A stretch of DNA of 56,466 bases from an uncultured Legionellales bacterium (GCA_913046215.1 CAJWRJ010000006.1:1-56466), one strand, 5' to 3'; numbered from the stretch's first letter, positions 1 through 8,808 are shown. The notes: generated from the sequence alone by a model not told the origin. Program-made: numbers and translations.

Positions 1-281
1 AATTGAGGGGAAACACCAAAAAATTGCTTAAACATAGGATGTCCGAATACAGAATACCCTTTTTCTTGATATACTTTATTTGCATAGACATTTACGACTG
101 CTGGCGCAGTAGATTCTACTGCGTTGTTAAATGAGTGACGATTTAGCTTAAAAAAAGAAGAAGATGACTTATCAATTAATGAAATATTATTTGACAGCAA
201 TAAGAATAAAAAGGCTAATGCGAGACCATACGCAGAAAATCGTAGAATAAAAAATATAGTTTTTTTAAGATTAAATAGCAT
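1..281 (-). CDS. degS: DegS/AlgW-type periplasmic serine protease, N-terminal part
   Basis: Partial gene, cut by the window edge, read on the minus strand from the ATG at 281. The visible 93 codons are open. They give a short basic start, one hydrophobic segment at about residues 8-30 that would anchor the protein in the inner membrane, and then the motif STAPAVVNVYANK. That motif is typical of the start of the protease domain in HtrA-family proteins (DegS, AlgW, DegQ). A family-like FGHPMFKQFFGVSPQ stretch follows. The catalytic His, Asp and Ser lie outside the window. DegS/AlgW starts sigma-E release by cutting RseA/MucA. The single anchor and the position beside petA favour DegS/AlgW over a soluble DegQ, but this is inference. 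Confidence 0.75.
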   Translation of the reverse strand, partial: MLFNLKKTIFFILRFSAYGLALAFLFLLLSNNISLIDKSSSSFFKLNRHSFNNAVESTAPAVVNVYANKVYQEKGYSVFGHPMFKQFFGVSPQ

Positions 282-402
282 TATAGAGCGTTAGCTTAAG
301 AATTTTTTAATAAAATGTGACCGAATTAATACAGTTTATCATGTTAAACTATACTCATATAATAATTATAAGCATGACTCCATTTTTTATAAGAGGAGAG
401 AA
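282..402. other. Divergent intergenic region, protease/petA
   Basis: 121 bp between the divergent protease and petA genes, very AT-rich. A strong ribosome binding site (AGAGGAGAG) lies just before the petA ATG. A TATACT hexamer at 350-355 could be a -10 for petA, but no good -35 is visible at the right distance, so no promoter is called. Confidence 0.4.
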
Positions 403-1002
403 ATGGAAAATAAAACTTTAAATCAAAGCCGCCGTAGATTTTTGACGACAGCAGCAACTGTGGTTGGTGGTTTTGGAGCTGCTGCTGCAACGGTTCCTTT
501 TGTTTCAAATATGAGCCCTAGCGCAAAAACAAAAGCTATTGGAGCTCCTGTTGAAGTGGATATAAGTAAATTAGAACCGGGTGGTCGATTAATAGAAAAG
601 TGGCAGGGAAAACCAATCTGGATACTCAGAAGGACTAATGAAATGTTACAAGACATTTCTTCTTTAAACGATAAACTTAGTGATCCTCAATCCGATAATA
701 GCGCACAGCCAGATTATGCAAAAAATGAATTTCGTGCTCTTAAAGAAGAATTTCTCGTGGTAATTGGTATTTGCACTCATCTTGGCTGTTCACCGAGTTT
801 TGTTTTAAAAGAAGATGGCGAGAGCATTTCATCTGATTGGATGGGCGGATTCTTTTGTCCATGCCATGGTTCCAGATTTGACTTAGCTGGACGAGTATTT
901 AAAGGAGTTCCAGCGCCAAATAATTTAGTAATACCACCATATAAATTTATTTCAGATACACGTCTTTTAATTGGCGAAGATACGGAGGAAGTCGATGGCT
1001 AA
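403..1002 (+). CDS. petA: Ubiquinol-cytochrome c reductase, Rieske iron-sulfur subunit
   Basis: This 199-residue protein is the Rieske subunit of the cytochrome bc1 complex. It passes electrons from ubiquinol to cytochrome c1 on the periplasmic side. The N-terminus has a twin-arginine motif (SRRRFL, residues 9-14) and a hydrophobic anchor at about 17-35, as expected for a Tat-exported Rieske protein. The two 2Fe-2S binding boxes are intact: CTHLGC at 124-129 and CPCHGS at 152-157. The start has a strong AGAGGAGAG ribosome binding site. The gene overlaps petB by 8 nt and forms a petABC operon. Confidence 0.97.
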   Translation: MENKTLNQSRRRFLTTAATVVGGFGAAAATVPFVSNMSPSAKTKAIGAPVEVDISKLEPGGRLIEKWQGKPIWILRRTNEMLQDISSLNDKLSDPQSDNSAQPDYAKNEFRALKEEFLVVIGICTHLGCSPSFVLKEDGESISSDWMGGFFCPCHGSRFDLAGRVFKGVPAPNNLVIPPYKFISDTRLLIGEDTEEVDG

Positions 1003-2254
1003 GTCAAACGGTACTTTTGTTAGTGTACTGGTTGGAGCTAGAGACTGGGTTGATGCTCGTTTTCCTTTGATGAAAATATGGAACGAGCATCTTGCTAAGT
1101 ATTACGCTCCAAAGAATTTTAATTTCTGGTATTTTTTTGGCGCATTTGCGTTACTAGTTCTTGGCATCCAAGTGGTAACTGGTATTTGGCTAACAATGAA
1201 TTATAAACCTTCAGCTGAAGAGGCCTTTGCTTCGGTGGAATATATCATGCGCGATGTTGAATGGGGCTGGTTAATACGTTACATGCATTCAACAGGTGCT
1301 TCGGCTTTCTTCATAGTAATTTATTTACATATGTTTCGTGCATTGTTATATGGCTCATATAAAAAACCTCGTGAATTATTATGGTTATCAGGCATGGCCT
1401 TATATTTATTACTTATGGGGGAGGCTTTTTTTGGTTACTTATTACCGTGGGGGCAGATGTCCTATTGGGGAGCACAGGTTATCATATCATTATTCGGTGC
1501 TTTACCAATCATTGGTGAAGATCTTTCCTTGTGGATACGTGGTGATTTTGTTGTGTCGGATGTAACATTGAACCGTTTTTTTGCGCTTCATGTCATAGCA
1601 TTTCCATTGTTGATATTGGGTTTAGTTGGATTTCATATTCTCGCTTTACATGAGGTTGGTTCAAATAATCCGGATGGAATTGATATAAAGAAGAATAAAA
1701 ATGCAGATGGGATACCAGTCGACGGCATACCATTCCATCCATATTATACTGTTAAAGATTTAATGGGTGCTGTTGTCTTCCTAATTTTCTTTTTTGCTGT
1801 TGTTTTTTTTACGCCGGAAATGAAGATACCGGGCACCCAAGGTCTTTTTCTTGAAAGTGCTAATTTTATACAAGCAAACCCACTTCAAACTCCAGAGCAT
1901 ATTGCTCCAGTGTGGTATTTCACGCCATTTTACGCAATTTTAAGAGCAGTACCAAGTCAGCTTGGTGGTGTCATTGCTATGGGCTTGGCTGTAAATTTAT
2001 TTTTATTACTTCCATGGCTAGACCGAAGTCCTGTTAGATCTTTTCGTTATAGAGGGAGAAATTATCGTATTGCTCTAGCATTATTTGTTATAAGTTTCAT
2101 AGTTCTTGGATGGTTAGGCTTGCAAGTAGTGACCCCAGTTTATACGTGGATGTCTAGATTTTTTACTGTTATTTATTTCTTATTTTTTCTTTTAATGCCT
2201 TTTTATACCGCACTAGATAAAGATAAAACAGTGCCTGATAGAGTGACTAACTGA
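995..2254 (+). CDS. petB: Ubiquinol-cytochrome c reductase, cytochrome b subunit
   Basis: About 419 residues with multiple membrane helices. This is the cytochrome b core of the bc1 complex, which holds hemes bL and bH and the two quinone sites. Paired histidines expected to bind heme are visible in the helices (HSTGASAFF...YLHMFR and LHVIAFP...GFHILALHE). The Qo-site motif reads PVWY instead of the mitochondrial PEWY, a known beta/gammaproteobacterial variant. The ATG at 995 is preferred because GGAGGAAG lies just upstream; an earlier in-frame TTG (971) only extends into petA. It overlaps petA by 8 nt and petC by 1 nt (TGATG), suggesting translational coupling. Confidence 0.97.
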   Translation: MAKSNGTFVSVLVGARDWVDARFPLMKIWNEHLAKYYAPKNFNFWYFFGAFALLVLGIQVVTGIWLTMNYKPSAEEAFASVEYIMRDVEWGWLIRYMHSTGASAFFIVIYLHMFRALLYGSYKKPRELLWLSGMALYLLLMGEAFFGYLLPWGQMSYWGAQVIISLFGALPIIGEDLSLWIRGDFVVSDVTLNRFFALHVIAFPLLILGLVGFHILALHEVGSNNPDGIDIKKNKNADGIPVDGIPFHPYYTVKDLMGAVVFLIFFFAVVFFTPEMKIPGTQGLFLESANFIQANPLQTPEHIAPVWYFTPFYAILRAVPSQLGGVIAMGLAVNLFLLLPWLDRSPVRSFRYRGRNYRIALALFVISFIVLGWLGLQVVTPVYTWMSRFFTVIYFLFFLLMPFYTALDKDKTVPDRVTN

Positions 2255-3006
2255 TGAATTTTTTTGAGCTTTTTGTAAAACTTGTGTTAGTCATATTCGT
2301 AATACCCTCATATGAGGTTTTTGCCACAAGTAATTCTAAATTAATGCACATGGAAGTTGATCTTTCTAATCAGCAGTCATTACAGCGCGGGGCTAAAGTA
2401 TTTGTTAATTACTGTCAGAGTTGTCATTCAGCCAATTATATGAGGTATAACCGGATTGGTGAAGATTTAGATATTGCAGAAGATATATTAAAAGAAAATT
2501 TAATATTTAGTGAAGATAAGGTTGGCGATGTTATGAGCATCTCAATGAAAAAGAAGGATTCCGCAAATTTTTTTGGTGTTACTCCACCTGACTTATCGGT
2601 GATTGCTCGTTCTCGTGGCCCCGACTGGTTGTATACCTATTTGCATACATTCTACATTGATGAATCTAGACCTTTTGGCGTTAATAATCTCACGTATAAG
2701 GATACAGCAATGCCACATGTTTTATGGGAATTACAAGGTTTTCAACAATTGGTTAATACTGGTAAACGTGGAGCTGTATATTATAAACCAACATATAAGA
2801 ATTCATTAGAATTAATTACTCCTGGGCTACAATCTGAAAAAGAATATGATGCAACTCTTCGCGACTTAGTTAATTATCTAGTTTACATGGGAGAGCCGAT
2901 TAAATTAAAGCGAAAGAAGATTGGTTTTTGGGTTATATTTTATTTATCTATACTTTTTGTAATTACATACATGCTAAAGAGAGATTATTGGCGTGATATC
3001 CATTAG
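2254..3006 (+). CDS. petC: Ubiquinol-cytochrome c reductase, cytochrome c1 subunit
   Basis: This 250-residue protein is the c-type cytochrome of the bc1 complex, anchored in the inner membrane with its heme in the periplasm. It has a signal peptide at about residues 1-24, the heme site CQSCH at 54-58, a likely axial Met in the segment TAMPHVLW, and a C-terminal membrane helix (about 224-242) followed by basic residues. It starts inside the petB stop codon. It is the last gene of petABC; 63 nt separate it from sspA. Confidence 0.95.
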   Translation: MNFFELFVKLVLVIFVIPSYEVFATSNSKLMHMEVDLSNQQSLQRGAKVFVNYCQSCHSANYMRYNRIGEDLDIAEDILKENLIFSEDKVGDVMSISMKKKDSANFFGVTPPDLSVIARSRGPDWLYTYLHTFYIDESRPFGVNNLTYKDTAMPHVLWELQGFQQLVNTGKRGAVYYKPTYKNSLELITPGLQSEKEYDATLRDLVNYLVYMGEPIKLKRKKIGFWVIFYLSILFVITYMLKRDYWRDIH

Positions 3007-3069
3007 AATACACTCCGCTATGAGTACTTTTTAACTATCATTATTTTTTAATTTTTTTTGGAGAAAAAT

Positions 3070-3699
3070 ATGGCAAGTCTAGCCAATCGTCGTTCGTTAA
3101 TGGTTTTATATTCTGATAAAACTAGCCCAATCGGTCATGCTGTACGTATTGTTCTAGCAGAGAAAGATGTTAATGTTGAGATAAATTATGTTGATGAAAA
3201 TGATAAGCCTGAAGTTCTAAATGAACTCAACCCGTATAATACTATTTTAACATTAATTGATAGAGATTTAGTTTTATATGATGCACAAATAATGATGGAA
3301 TATCTTGACGAACGCTTTCCGCATCCACCGCTTACACCTGTTGATCCTGTTAGTCGTGCAGGTAATCGTCAGTTACGATATAGAGTTATGAAAGATTTAT
3401 ATTCAGCCATTGAAGATCTTGAAAGCGAGAATGATATCGCTGCAGCAAATGCCAAGAAAGTGCTTCGTGATAATTTAACATCAATAGCACCAGCTTTTGC
3501 TAACACTTCCTATTTTATGTCAGAGGATTACACGCTAGTGGACTGTTGTATAGCTCCACTCATGTGGCGATTAACACGATATGGCATAAAGTTGCCCCTC
3601 TCAGGTAAGCCGCTTCAACAGTATGCTGATCGATTATTTGAGCGTGATGCGTTCAAAGCTAGCTTATCAAAAGTCGAAGAAGAGTATCATGAGGGATAG
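3070..3699 (+). CDS. sspA: Stringent starvation protein A (GST-fold RNA polymerase-associated protein)
   Basis: About 209 residues with a glutathione-S-transferase fold: a thioredoxin-like N-terminal domain (RRSLMVLYSDKTSPIGHAVR) and a helical C-terminal domain. SspA binds RNA polymerase and acts in stationary-phase and stress transcription. The position right after petC is the usual one in gammaproteobacteria. The ATG at 3070 has GGAG seven bases upstream and matches the family start; an in-frame TTG at 3058 is less likely. Its usual partner sspB is absent: only 59 nt remain before the convergent dolP gene. Confidence 0.93.
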   Translation: MASLANRRSLMVLYSDKTSPIGHAVRIVLAEKDVNVEINYVDENDKPEVLNELNPYNTILTLIDRDLVLYDAQIMMEYLDERFPHPPLTPVDPVSRAGNRQLRYRVMKDLYSAIEDLESENDIAAANAKKVLRDNLTSIAPAFANTSYFMSEDYTLVDCCIAPLMWRLTRYGIKLPLSGKPLQQYADRLFERDAFKASLSKVEEEYHEG

Positions 3700-3758
3700 A
3701 TCTTAATAAAACTATTTTTCCATGGCGTACAATTTGGAATATTTTTTTTAAGTATTAT

Positions 3759-4340
3759 CTAATTAAGATATTCAAAAAGTTTTACAACTTTTTGTACCCC
3801 ACCGGTTTCTCTAGCGATTGTGGTAGCTAGTTCTGCTTCATCACGACTAACTATACCCAATAGGTAAACCACGCCTTTTTCAGTAACAGTTTTTATGATC
3901 AAACCACTTAGTTTCTCATCAGCGATCATTCTAGCTTTAACTTTCGTCGTTATGTAAGTATCACTAGTTCTTGATACCATTGAGCTTGGGGCAGCAATCG
4001 AAACTTCATTATAAACTTGTGAAACTTTATTAATATTACTTACTAAGTCTGTAATCTTTTGCTTCATTTCTGCCAATGGCGCTTCGCCTGTTATCAATAC
4101 TCTACCATTATAGCTAGTTACACTTATGTGCGTCTGCTCGTCTAGTTTTCCATCTTGTTGTATTGCTGCATAAGCCTTCAGCTCTATCGTTTGATCTTCT
4201 ATGATTGCGCCTGCTGTTCTTCTATCAATGGATGCCGTCGCTCCTGCGGCTGCTCCACCAGCTGCAGAAATTGCACAGCCAGATAAAATCGTCATTGCTA
4301 TTCCTAAAACCAATAATCTAGTTTGATTGTTAATTATCAT
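3759..4340 (-). CDS. dolP: BON-domain outer membrane lipoprotein DolP
   Basis: A 193-residue lipoprotein. The N-terminus has a signal peptide ending in a lipobox (ILSGC, Cys at about 21), followed by two BON domains at about residues 48-115 and 125-190, as in DolP (YraP) of enterics. DolP helps outer membrane integrity and the BAM machinery. It stands 3 nt downstream of the SIS-domain gene on the same strand, in the conserved order lpoA, gmhA/diaA, dolP, and converges on sspA. Confidence 0.9.
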   Translation of the reverse strand: MIINNQTRLLVLGIAMTILSGCAISAAGGAAAGATASIDRRTAGAIIEDQTIELKAYAAIQQDGKLDEQTHISVTSYNGRVLITGEAPLAEMKQKITDLVSNINKVSQVYNEVSIAAPSSMVSRTSDTYITTKVKARMIADEKLSGLIIKTVTEKGVVYLLGIVSRDEAELATTIARETGGVQKVVKLFEYLN

Positions 4341-4343
4341 ATG

Positions 4344-4949
<606 letters not shown>

Positions 4950-5024
4950 TCAAAGTGTTAGATTGTATTATGCACTAAATATTGATGGAGTTCATTTTGT
5001 GAGAGCAATCATAACGTTTTTTAG

Positions 5025-6809
5025 TTAATTTAGTAATACTGGTTTTCCCTCAAGAAATTTGGCTTTACGTAAATTACGCTTAATTATATTGTCAGACACT
5101 ATTGATAAATCACCAGTTTCACCAGTCATTATGCTGTTTTTTTCATTAGCAAGACGATTTAACTCAGGAATTATGCGATAAGCATCAATACCAAGTGCGT
5201 AAAAGCGTCGATATTTAGATTTTTCCTGAGACCAGTTTTTATTGAGCTGATCTTGAATAATCGATAATTGCCTTTTTGTATCGAGTATCCATGGTATATC
5301 AACGAATGTGACTCCATTTAGATCAATGTCTTTTTCGCTATCAGCAACACCAGTAAATATGTGTGATGTGGAATATATTGGTAAATTGTCAGCATGATGA
5401 AAACGAATTTGAGGAATTAACTGCCGCGCATTCTTAGCAATATTACCGGCAGTAAATATACAATCTGAATCTTGTCTGCGGCGCACTTCGTTATGAATTT
5501 TTATTTTTAATTTATTTCTAAGATGTTTAGCTCGTTGTTCACTCAAGTCAATATTGAGAAGTTTTTTGACTGGGGAAGAAAAGTCATCTGTGTTATCTGA
5601 ATAACTAGAATGTTCGTTGATCTCGCCTCCAAGCTTTTCCCAATTTTCTTTGAACATTTCAGCGAGAAGAATACCCCAAGGAGTATCAGGCGTTAATACG
5701 AGCGCACGTTTGTGCCCATCATTAAATGCGATTTTAGTTATTTGTTCTATTTCATCTTCTGCAATCAAACCAAATTGAAATAGGTTTTTATTCTCTCTCA
5801 TCTCTTTTTCAATATTTCTTCGAGTTAAAGTAAGTATCTTTATTGAACCATCTGTATTTTCATACAAATGATTTGTTGCCTCTTTTTCTAGCGGACCTAC
5901 GATGTAATCAGCACCATCATCTAAAGCTTGTTGATATACTTCAATAATATTTAAGCTATTTGCATCATATATTTCAACTTCACCTTTTTTTTTCTTATCT
6001 AAATACCACGCAGCAAGAAATCCGTCTCGTACAGCAATGGACGGATTTTTTAATTTTCCTGTTAGAGGTAGTAGCAGCGCAATTTTTTTAGGACGTTTAG
6101 CTAACTCAAAACTATCTTGTATAAGTTTCTCAGTAATCGATAGTTGTGCATAGTGATCTTCGTTAAGTTGTGTCCATCCATAAACTGCATCCTTTAATTT
6201 TTGAGTTTCATATTTATATCTTTTATTTATAATTGCTAGTTCAATCCAACTTTTTAGTAGTTCGGGAGCGTCAGTACGTAAACTTTCTAGTTTTTCGTCT
6301 GGTATTAGCTCAATTATTTTCCATAATCTTAGACTATTATTTTCAAGGGAATCTGGTGAATTTGAATACTTCGTCACTTTCAATTGCTCTATCGCTGCTT
6401 TTAAATAGTTACCATTTTCTAGATTGGCTCTCGCTAGTATTTCATGATATGCAATTATGAAAGTAAAAGGGATTTGATCCTCTGCTATCTTCCTTAGCAG
6501 ATTCAATGCCTCCTCCGTTTTTCCTGATTCTAATTCAAGCTGAGCATTTAATATTTTAATTCTTGATTCAATTTCTATTTCTTCTTGATTGAAGCTGCCA
6601 TTTTCAAAAATTTCTCGTGCTTTACTATATTCTCTAGATCCTACGTGGGCATCAATTGCTCTCAGCAATCTGGCATTTTCCTCTTTTTGTTGTATCTTGG
6701 CATTAATGGTCTCATCAGCTTCACGAGTCGACGTGGGAATGCAGCCCGAAATTAAAGTTAACAAAGTAAGCAAAAATATTAAAAGTCTCATGTATATATT
6801 GTGTAACAT
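5025..6809 (-). CDS. lpoA: LpoA-family penicillin-binding protein activator (lipoprotein)
   Basis: A 594-residue lipoprotein with a lipobox (LISGC) after one hydrophobic segment. It has a helical TPR-like N-terminal domain (about 35-230) and a periplasmic-binding-protein-like C-terminal domain beginning near KKIALLLPLTGKLKNPS. This is the LppC/LpoA layout; LpoA activates PBP1A from the outer membrane. The size fits the family. Two starts are possible, ATG 6809 or ATG 6791; the second gives a shorter, more normal signal peptide. It is divergent from rsmI. The yraN gene usually found between lpoA and gmhA/diaA is missing. Confidence 0.9.
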   Translation of the reverse strand: MLHNIYMRLLIFLLTLLTLISGCIPTSTREADETINAKIQQKEENARLLRAIDAHVGSREYSKAREIFENGSFNQEEIEIESRIKILNAQLELESGKTEEALNLLRKIAEDQIPFTFIIAYHEILARANLENGNYLKAAIEQLKVTKYSNSPDSLENNSLRLWKIIELIPDEKLESLRTDAPELLKSWIELAIINKRYKYETQKLKDAVYGWTQLNEDHYAQLSITEKLIQDSFELAKRPKKIALLLPLTGKLKNPSIAVRDGFLAAWYLDKKKKGEVEIYDANSLNIIEVYQQALDDGADYIVGPLEKEATNHLYENTDGSIKILTLTRRNIEKEMRENKNLFQFGLIAEDEIEQITKIAFNDGHKRALVLTPDTPWGILLAEMFKENWEKLGGEINEHSSYSDNTDDFSSPVKKLLNIDLSEQRAKHLRNKLKIKIHNEVRRRQDSDCIFTAGNIAKNARQLIPQIRFHHADNLPIYSTSHIFTGVADSEKDIDLNGVTFVDIPWILDTKRQLSIIQDQLNKNWSQEKSKYRRFYALGIDAYRIIPELNRLANEKNSIMTGETGDLSIVSDNIIKRNLRKAKFLEGKPVLLN

Positions 6810-6860
6810 AAAGCTAATAATTTCGAGATCAATTTCGTATAAATATGGAAGGGCAATTAA

Positions 6861-7694
6861 TTGAACGGATCTCTATATATCGTGGCAACGCCAATTGGTA
6901 ATTTAGGCGATATTACTCAAAGGGCAATTGATATACTTAAAAAAGTAGACCTTATCGCGGCTGAAGATTCTAGGCGAAGCAGAGTATTATTAGACTATTT
7001 TGCTATTTCTAATAACGTTGTCTCCTATCACGAACATAATGAAGAGAAACAGACGTCTCAATTGATTGAATTTCTTAAAAATGGCAAATCAATTGCTCTT
7101 ATATCTGATGCCGGGACTCCACTAGTTAGCGATCCAGGATATAGATTAGTTTCATCTGCTCATGACGAGGGTATTACAGTAATTCCAATACCCGGTAGCT
7201 CAGCAGTAGTTACGGGCTTATCGGTATCTGGATTGTCATGCAACAAATTCATTTTCGAAGGCTATTTACCAACAAGAACTATATCAAGAAAAAAATATTT
7301 AAAATTATTAGTTTCAGAACCTAGAACTCTGATTTTTTATGAAGCACCTCACCGCATATTAGAATCAATAGAGGATATGCTCACAGTATTTGGTAGTTCA
7401 CGACTTGTATCAATCACTCGTGAATTGACTAAAAAACACGAACAAATATCACGAGGAACACTATCCAGTATCAAGCTAAAAATAGAGACTGGTGAAATAA
7501 AAAACAAAGGTGAATTTGTTATTCTTGTTGAGGGGAACAGTGAGAATCACATTGCTGATTCAGAGATTTTACGAATAAACAGAATCTTAGCAGAAAAAGT
7601 TTCATCCAAAGATGCTATAAAAATGACAGCGAAAATAACTAAAAAGAAAAAAAATGATGTATATAAACTTGTTATGCAAAATGATAAGAAATAA
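6861..7694 (+). CDS. rsmI: 16S rRNA (cytidine1402-2'-O)-methyltransferase RsmI
   Basis: A 277-residue SAM-dependent tetrapyrrole-methylase-fold enzyme that 2'-O-methylates C1402 of 16S rRNA. The N-terminal LYIVATPIGNLGDIT and the internal LISDAGTPLVSDPG motifs identify RsmI clearly. The start is a TTG at 6861: the family begins only a few residues before LYIVATP, no ATG fits, and a GGAAGGG ribosome binding site lies nearby. RsmH, encoded 2.4 kb downstream, modifies the same nucleotide (N4-methyl). Confidence 0.95.
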   Translation: MNGSLYIVATPIGNLGDITQRAIDILKKVDLIAAEDSRRSRVLLDYFAISNNVVSYHEHNEEKQTSQLIEFLKNGKSIALISDAGTPLVSDPGYRLVSSAHDEGITVIPIPGSSAVVTGLSVSGLSCNKFIFEGYLPTRTISRKKYLKLLVSEPRTLIFYEAPHRILESIEDMLTVFGSSRLVSITRELTKKHEQISRGTLSSIKLKIETGEIKNKGEFVILVEGNSENHIADSEILRINRILAEKVSSKDAIKMTAKITKKKKNDVYKLVMQNDKK

Positions 7695-7706
7695 TATCAA
7701 ATAAAC

Positions 7707-7734
7707 TTGCAACTACAATCTATAACAATAAAAT
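7707..7734 (+). promoter_or_regulatory. Probable sigma70 promoter of rnpB
   Basis: TTGCAA (7707-7712), a 16-nt spacer and TAAAAT (7729-7734). The predicted start, about seven bases downstream, falls at 7741-7742, two or three bases from the expected 5' end of the RNase P RNA at 7744. The fit with the RNA end is the main support. Confidence 0.5.
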
Positions 7735-7743
7735 TGGTATCAA

Positions 7744-8084
7744 GAGTCGGCCAGGCAATCGCTATTAAACATTGTATTTAATAGAGGAAAGTCCGGGCTC
7801 CATAGGGCTAGGTGCCAGATAACATCTGGGCGACGTGAGTCGATGGAAAGTGCCACAGAAATTATACCGCCTAATTTATTGGGTAAGGGTGAAATGGTGC
7901 GGTAAGAGCGCACCGCACTGTTAGTAATAACAGTGGCAAGGCAAACCCCGCCAGGAGCAAGACCAAATAGAGGAGCAATGGTGCGGCCCGCACTGCTTCT
8001 GGGTAGGTTGCTAGAGGTGTGTGGCGACATGCACTCGAGATGAATGATTGCCCATGACAGAACCCGGCTTATCGGCCGACTCAC
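7744..8084 (+). ncRNA. rnpB: RNase P RNA (type A)
   Basis: The catalytic RNA of RNase P, which matures tRNA 5' ends. Conserved blocks are present in order: GAGGAAAGTCCGGGCTCC near the 5' end, the CAGGGTGCCA-like region (TAGGTGCCAGATAAC), GGTAAGGGTGAAATGGTGCGGTAAGAGCGCACCG in the middle (7884-7917), GGCAAACCCC, AGAGG and the 3' block ACAGAACCCGGCTTATCGG. Helix P1 is formed by GAGTCGGCC (7744-7752) and GGCCGACTC (8074-8082). The same helix followed by seven Ts (8085-8091) can act as intrinsic terminator. It lies between rsmI and ytoQ on the same strand. Confidence 0.97.
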
Positions 8085-8091
8085 TTTTTTT
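8074..8091 (+). terminator. rnpB 3' end with T-tract
   Basis: The 3' arm of RNase P helix P1 (GGCCGACTC) is followed by AC and seven Ts. Because the 5' arm is 320 nt upstream, this is not a simple local hairpin, but the layout is that of a terminator at an RNA 3' end. The T-tract runs directly into the ribosome binding site of ytoQ. Confidence 0.5.
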
Positions 8092-8104
8092 AGGAGGAAA
8101 TATA

Positions 8105-8545
8105 ATGCAGTGGAATGTTTATTTGTCAGGAGAAATTCATACTGACTGGAGAGAACAAATCAAAGAAGGAACAAAAAAACTTAATTTACCCATAACTTAT
8201 ACATCAGCAGTTCTAGATCACGAATCAAGTGACGCAGCTGGGGATCATTTAGGAAAAGAGGATAATAGTTTTTGGCGCGATCATAAATCATCAAAGGTTA
8301 ATTGTATTAGAACAAAAACACTTATTGAGAAGTGTGATATTGCAATTGTTCGTTTTGGTAGTAAATTCAAACAGTGGAACGCAGCCTTTGATGCCGGGTG
8401 TTGTGCTGCTCTAAGCAAACCATATATTACTTTGCATGATGAAGATATTATTCATCCATTAAAAGAGGTTGATGCAGCTGCATTAGCGTGGGCAAAAACA
8501 CCAGAACAGGTTATAGAAACGTTGCAATATGTCATAAATGCTTAG
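8105..8545 (+). CDS. ytoQ: YtoQ family protein
   Basis: A 146-residue protein starting MQWNVYLSGEIHTDWREQI, characteristic of the YtoQ family. The family resembles nucleoside 2-deoxyribosyltransferase-like folds (SGEIHTDWR loop, DAGCCAALSKPYI loop), but its function is not established. The ATG at 8105 is chosen because AGGAGG (8092-8097) stands seven bases before it; a longer frame from a TTG at 8048 would lie inside rnpB. No space for its own promoter exists between the rnpB end and the ribosome binding site, so expression needs read-through or a promoter inside rnpB. Its placement between rnpB and mraZ is not the usual one. Confidence 0.85.
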   Translation: MQWNVYLSGEIHTDWREQIKEGTKKLNLPITYTSAVLDHESSDAAGDHLGKEDNSFWRDHKSSKVNCIRTKTLIEKCDIAIVRFGSKFKQWNAAFDAGCCAALSKPYITLHDEDIIHPLKEVDAAALAWAKTPEQVIETLQYVINA

Positions 8546-8719
8546 TTTTTTTGAAAAAAATAACAAACTTAAAGTAATTTATGACATAGGTCTCGGAACT
8601 TTATGAAATAAATAATGTTATTATTCAATTTTTTTTCATTTTAGCCTGAAAATTTAAATTATCTAACCTAAGTGATTGTTAAATAAAGAACATTTATAGA
8701 GAAAAAATACAATCAATCC

Positions 8720-8749
8720 TTGACATAGAAGCCTCAAAATCCCTATAGT
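8720..8749 (+). promoter_or_regulatory. Pmra-like sigma70 promoter of the dcw cluster
   Basis: A perfect -35 (TTGACA, 8720-8725), an 18-nt spacer and TATAGT (8744-8749). The predicted start is near 8756, beside the MraZ repeats. It is the best promoter visible upstream of mraZ and would drive the long run of tightly packed dcw genes. Confidence 0.75.
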
Positions 8750-8757
8750 TACCTAAG

Positions 8758-8782
8758 TGGGGTAATGTGGGTAAAAGTGGAA
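8758..8782 (+). promoter_or_regulatory. Triple MraZ-binding repeats
   Basis: Three direct repeats with a 10-nt period: TGGGG (8758), TGGGT (8768) and TGGAA (8778), each separated by exactly 5 nt. This matches the known MraZ operator (TGGGN repeats with N5 spacers) at the start of the mra operon. The third unit departs from TGGG. It supports autoregulation of mraZ and of the genes behind it. Confidence 0.8.
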
Positions 8783-8808
8783 TTTACCAACATATAGAGG
8801 ATAATTTT

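Larger units (their letters stand above)
8546..8808 (+). other. Intergenic region upstream of the dcw cluster
   Basis: 263 bp between ytoQ and mraZ. The first 170 bp are AT-rich with runs of A and T and show no gene. The last 90 bp hold the promoter and MraZ-type repeats listed separately. No clear terminator is visible for ytoQ. Confidence 0.6.

Noticed and set aside
1900-1930. PVWY instead of PEWY in cytochrome b
   Set aside because: It is a known variant of beta- and gammaproteobacterial cytochrome b, not a novelty.
3750-3775. TATCTAATTAAGATA as a terminator between sspA and dolP
   Set aside because: A 5-bp A/T stem without GC pairs or a T-tract at the right place; not convincing.
7740-8084. 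Open frame on the minus strand across the RNase P RNA
   Set aside because: The region is clearly rnpB on the plus strand; the antisense frame has no family motif.
8048-8104. Longer ytoQ start (TTG at 8048)
   Set aside because: It lies inside the RNase P RNA, and the ATG at 8105 has a perfect AGGAGG site and the family start.
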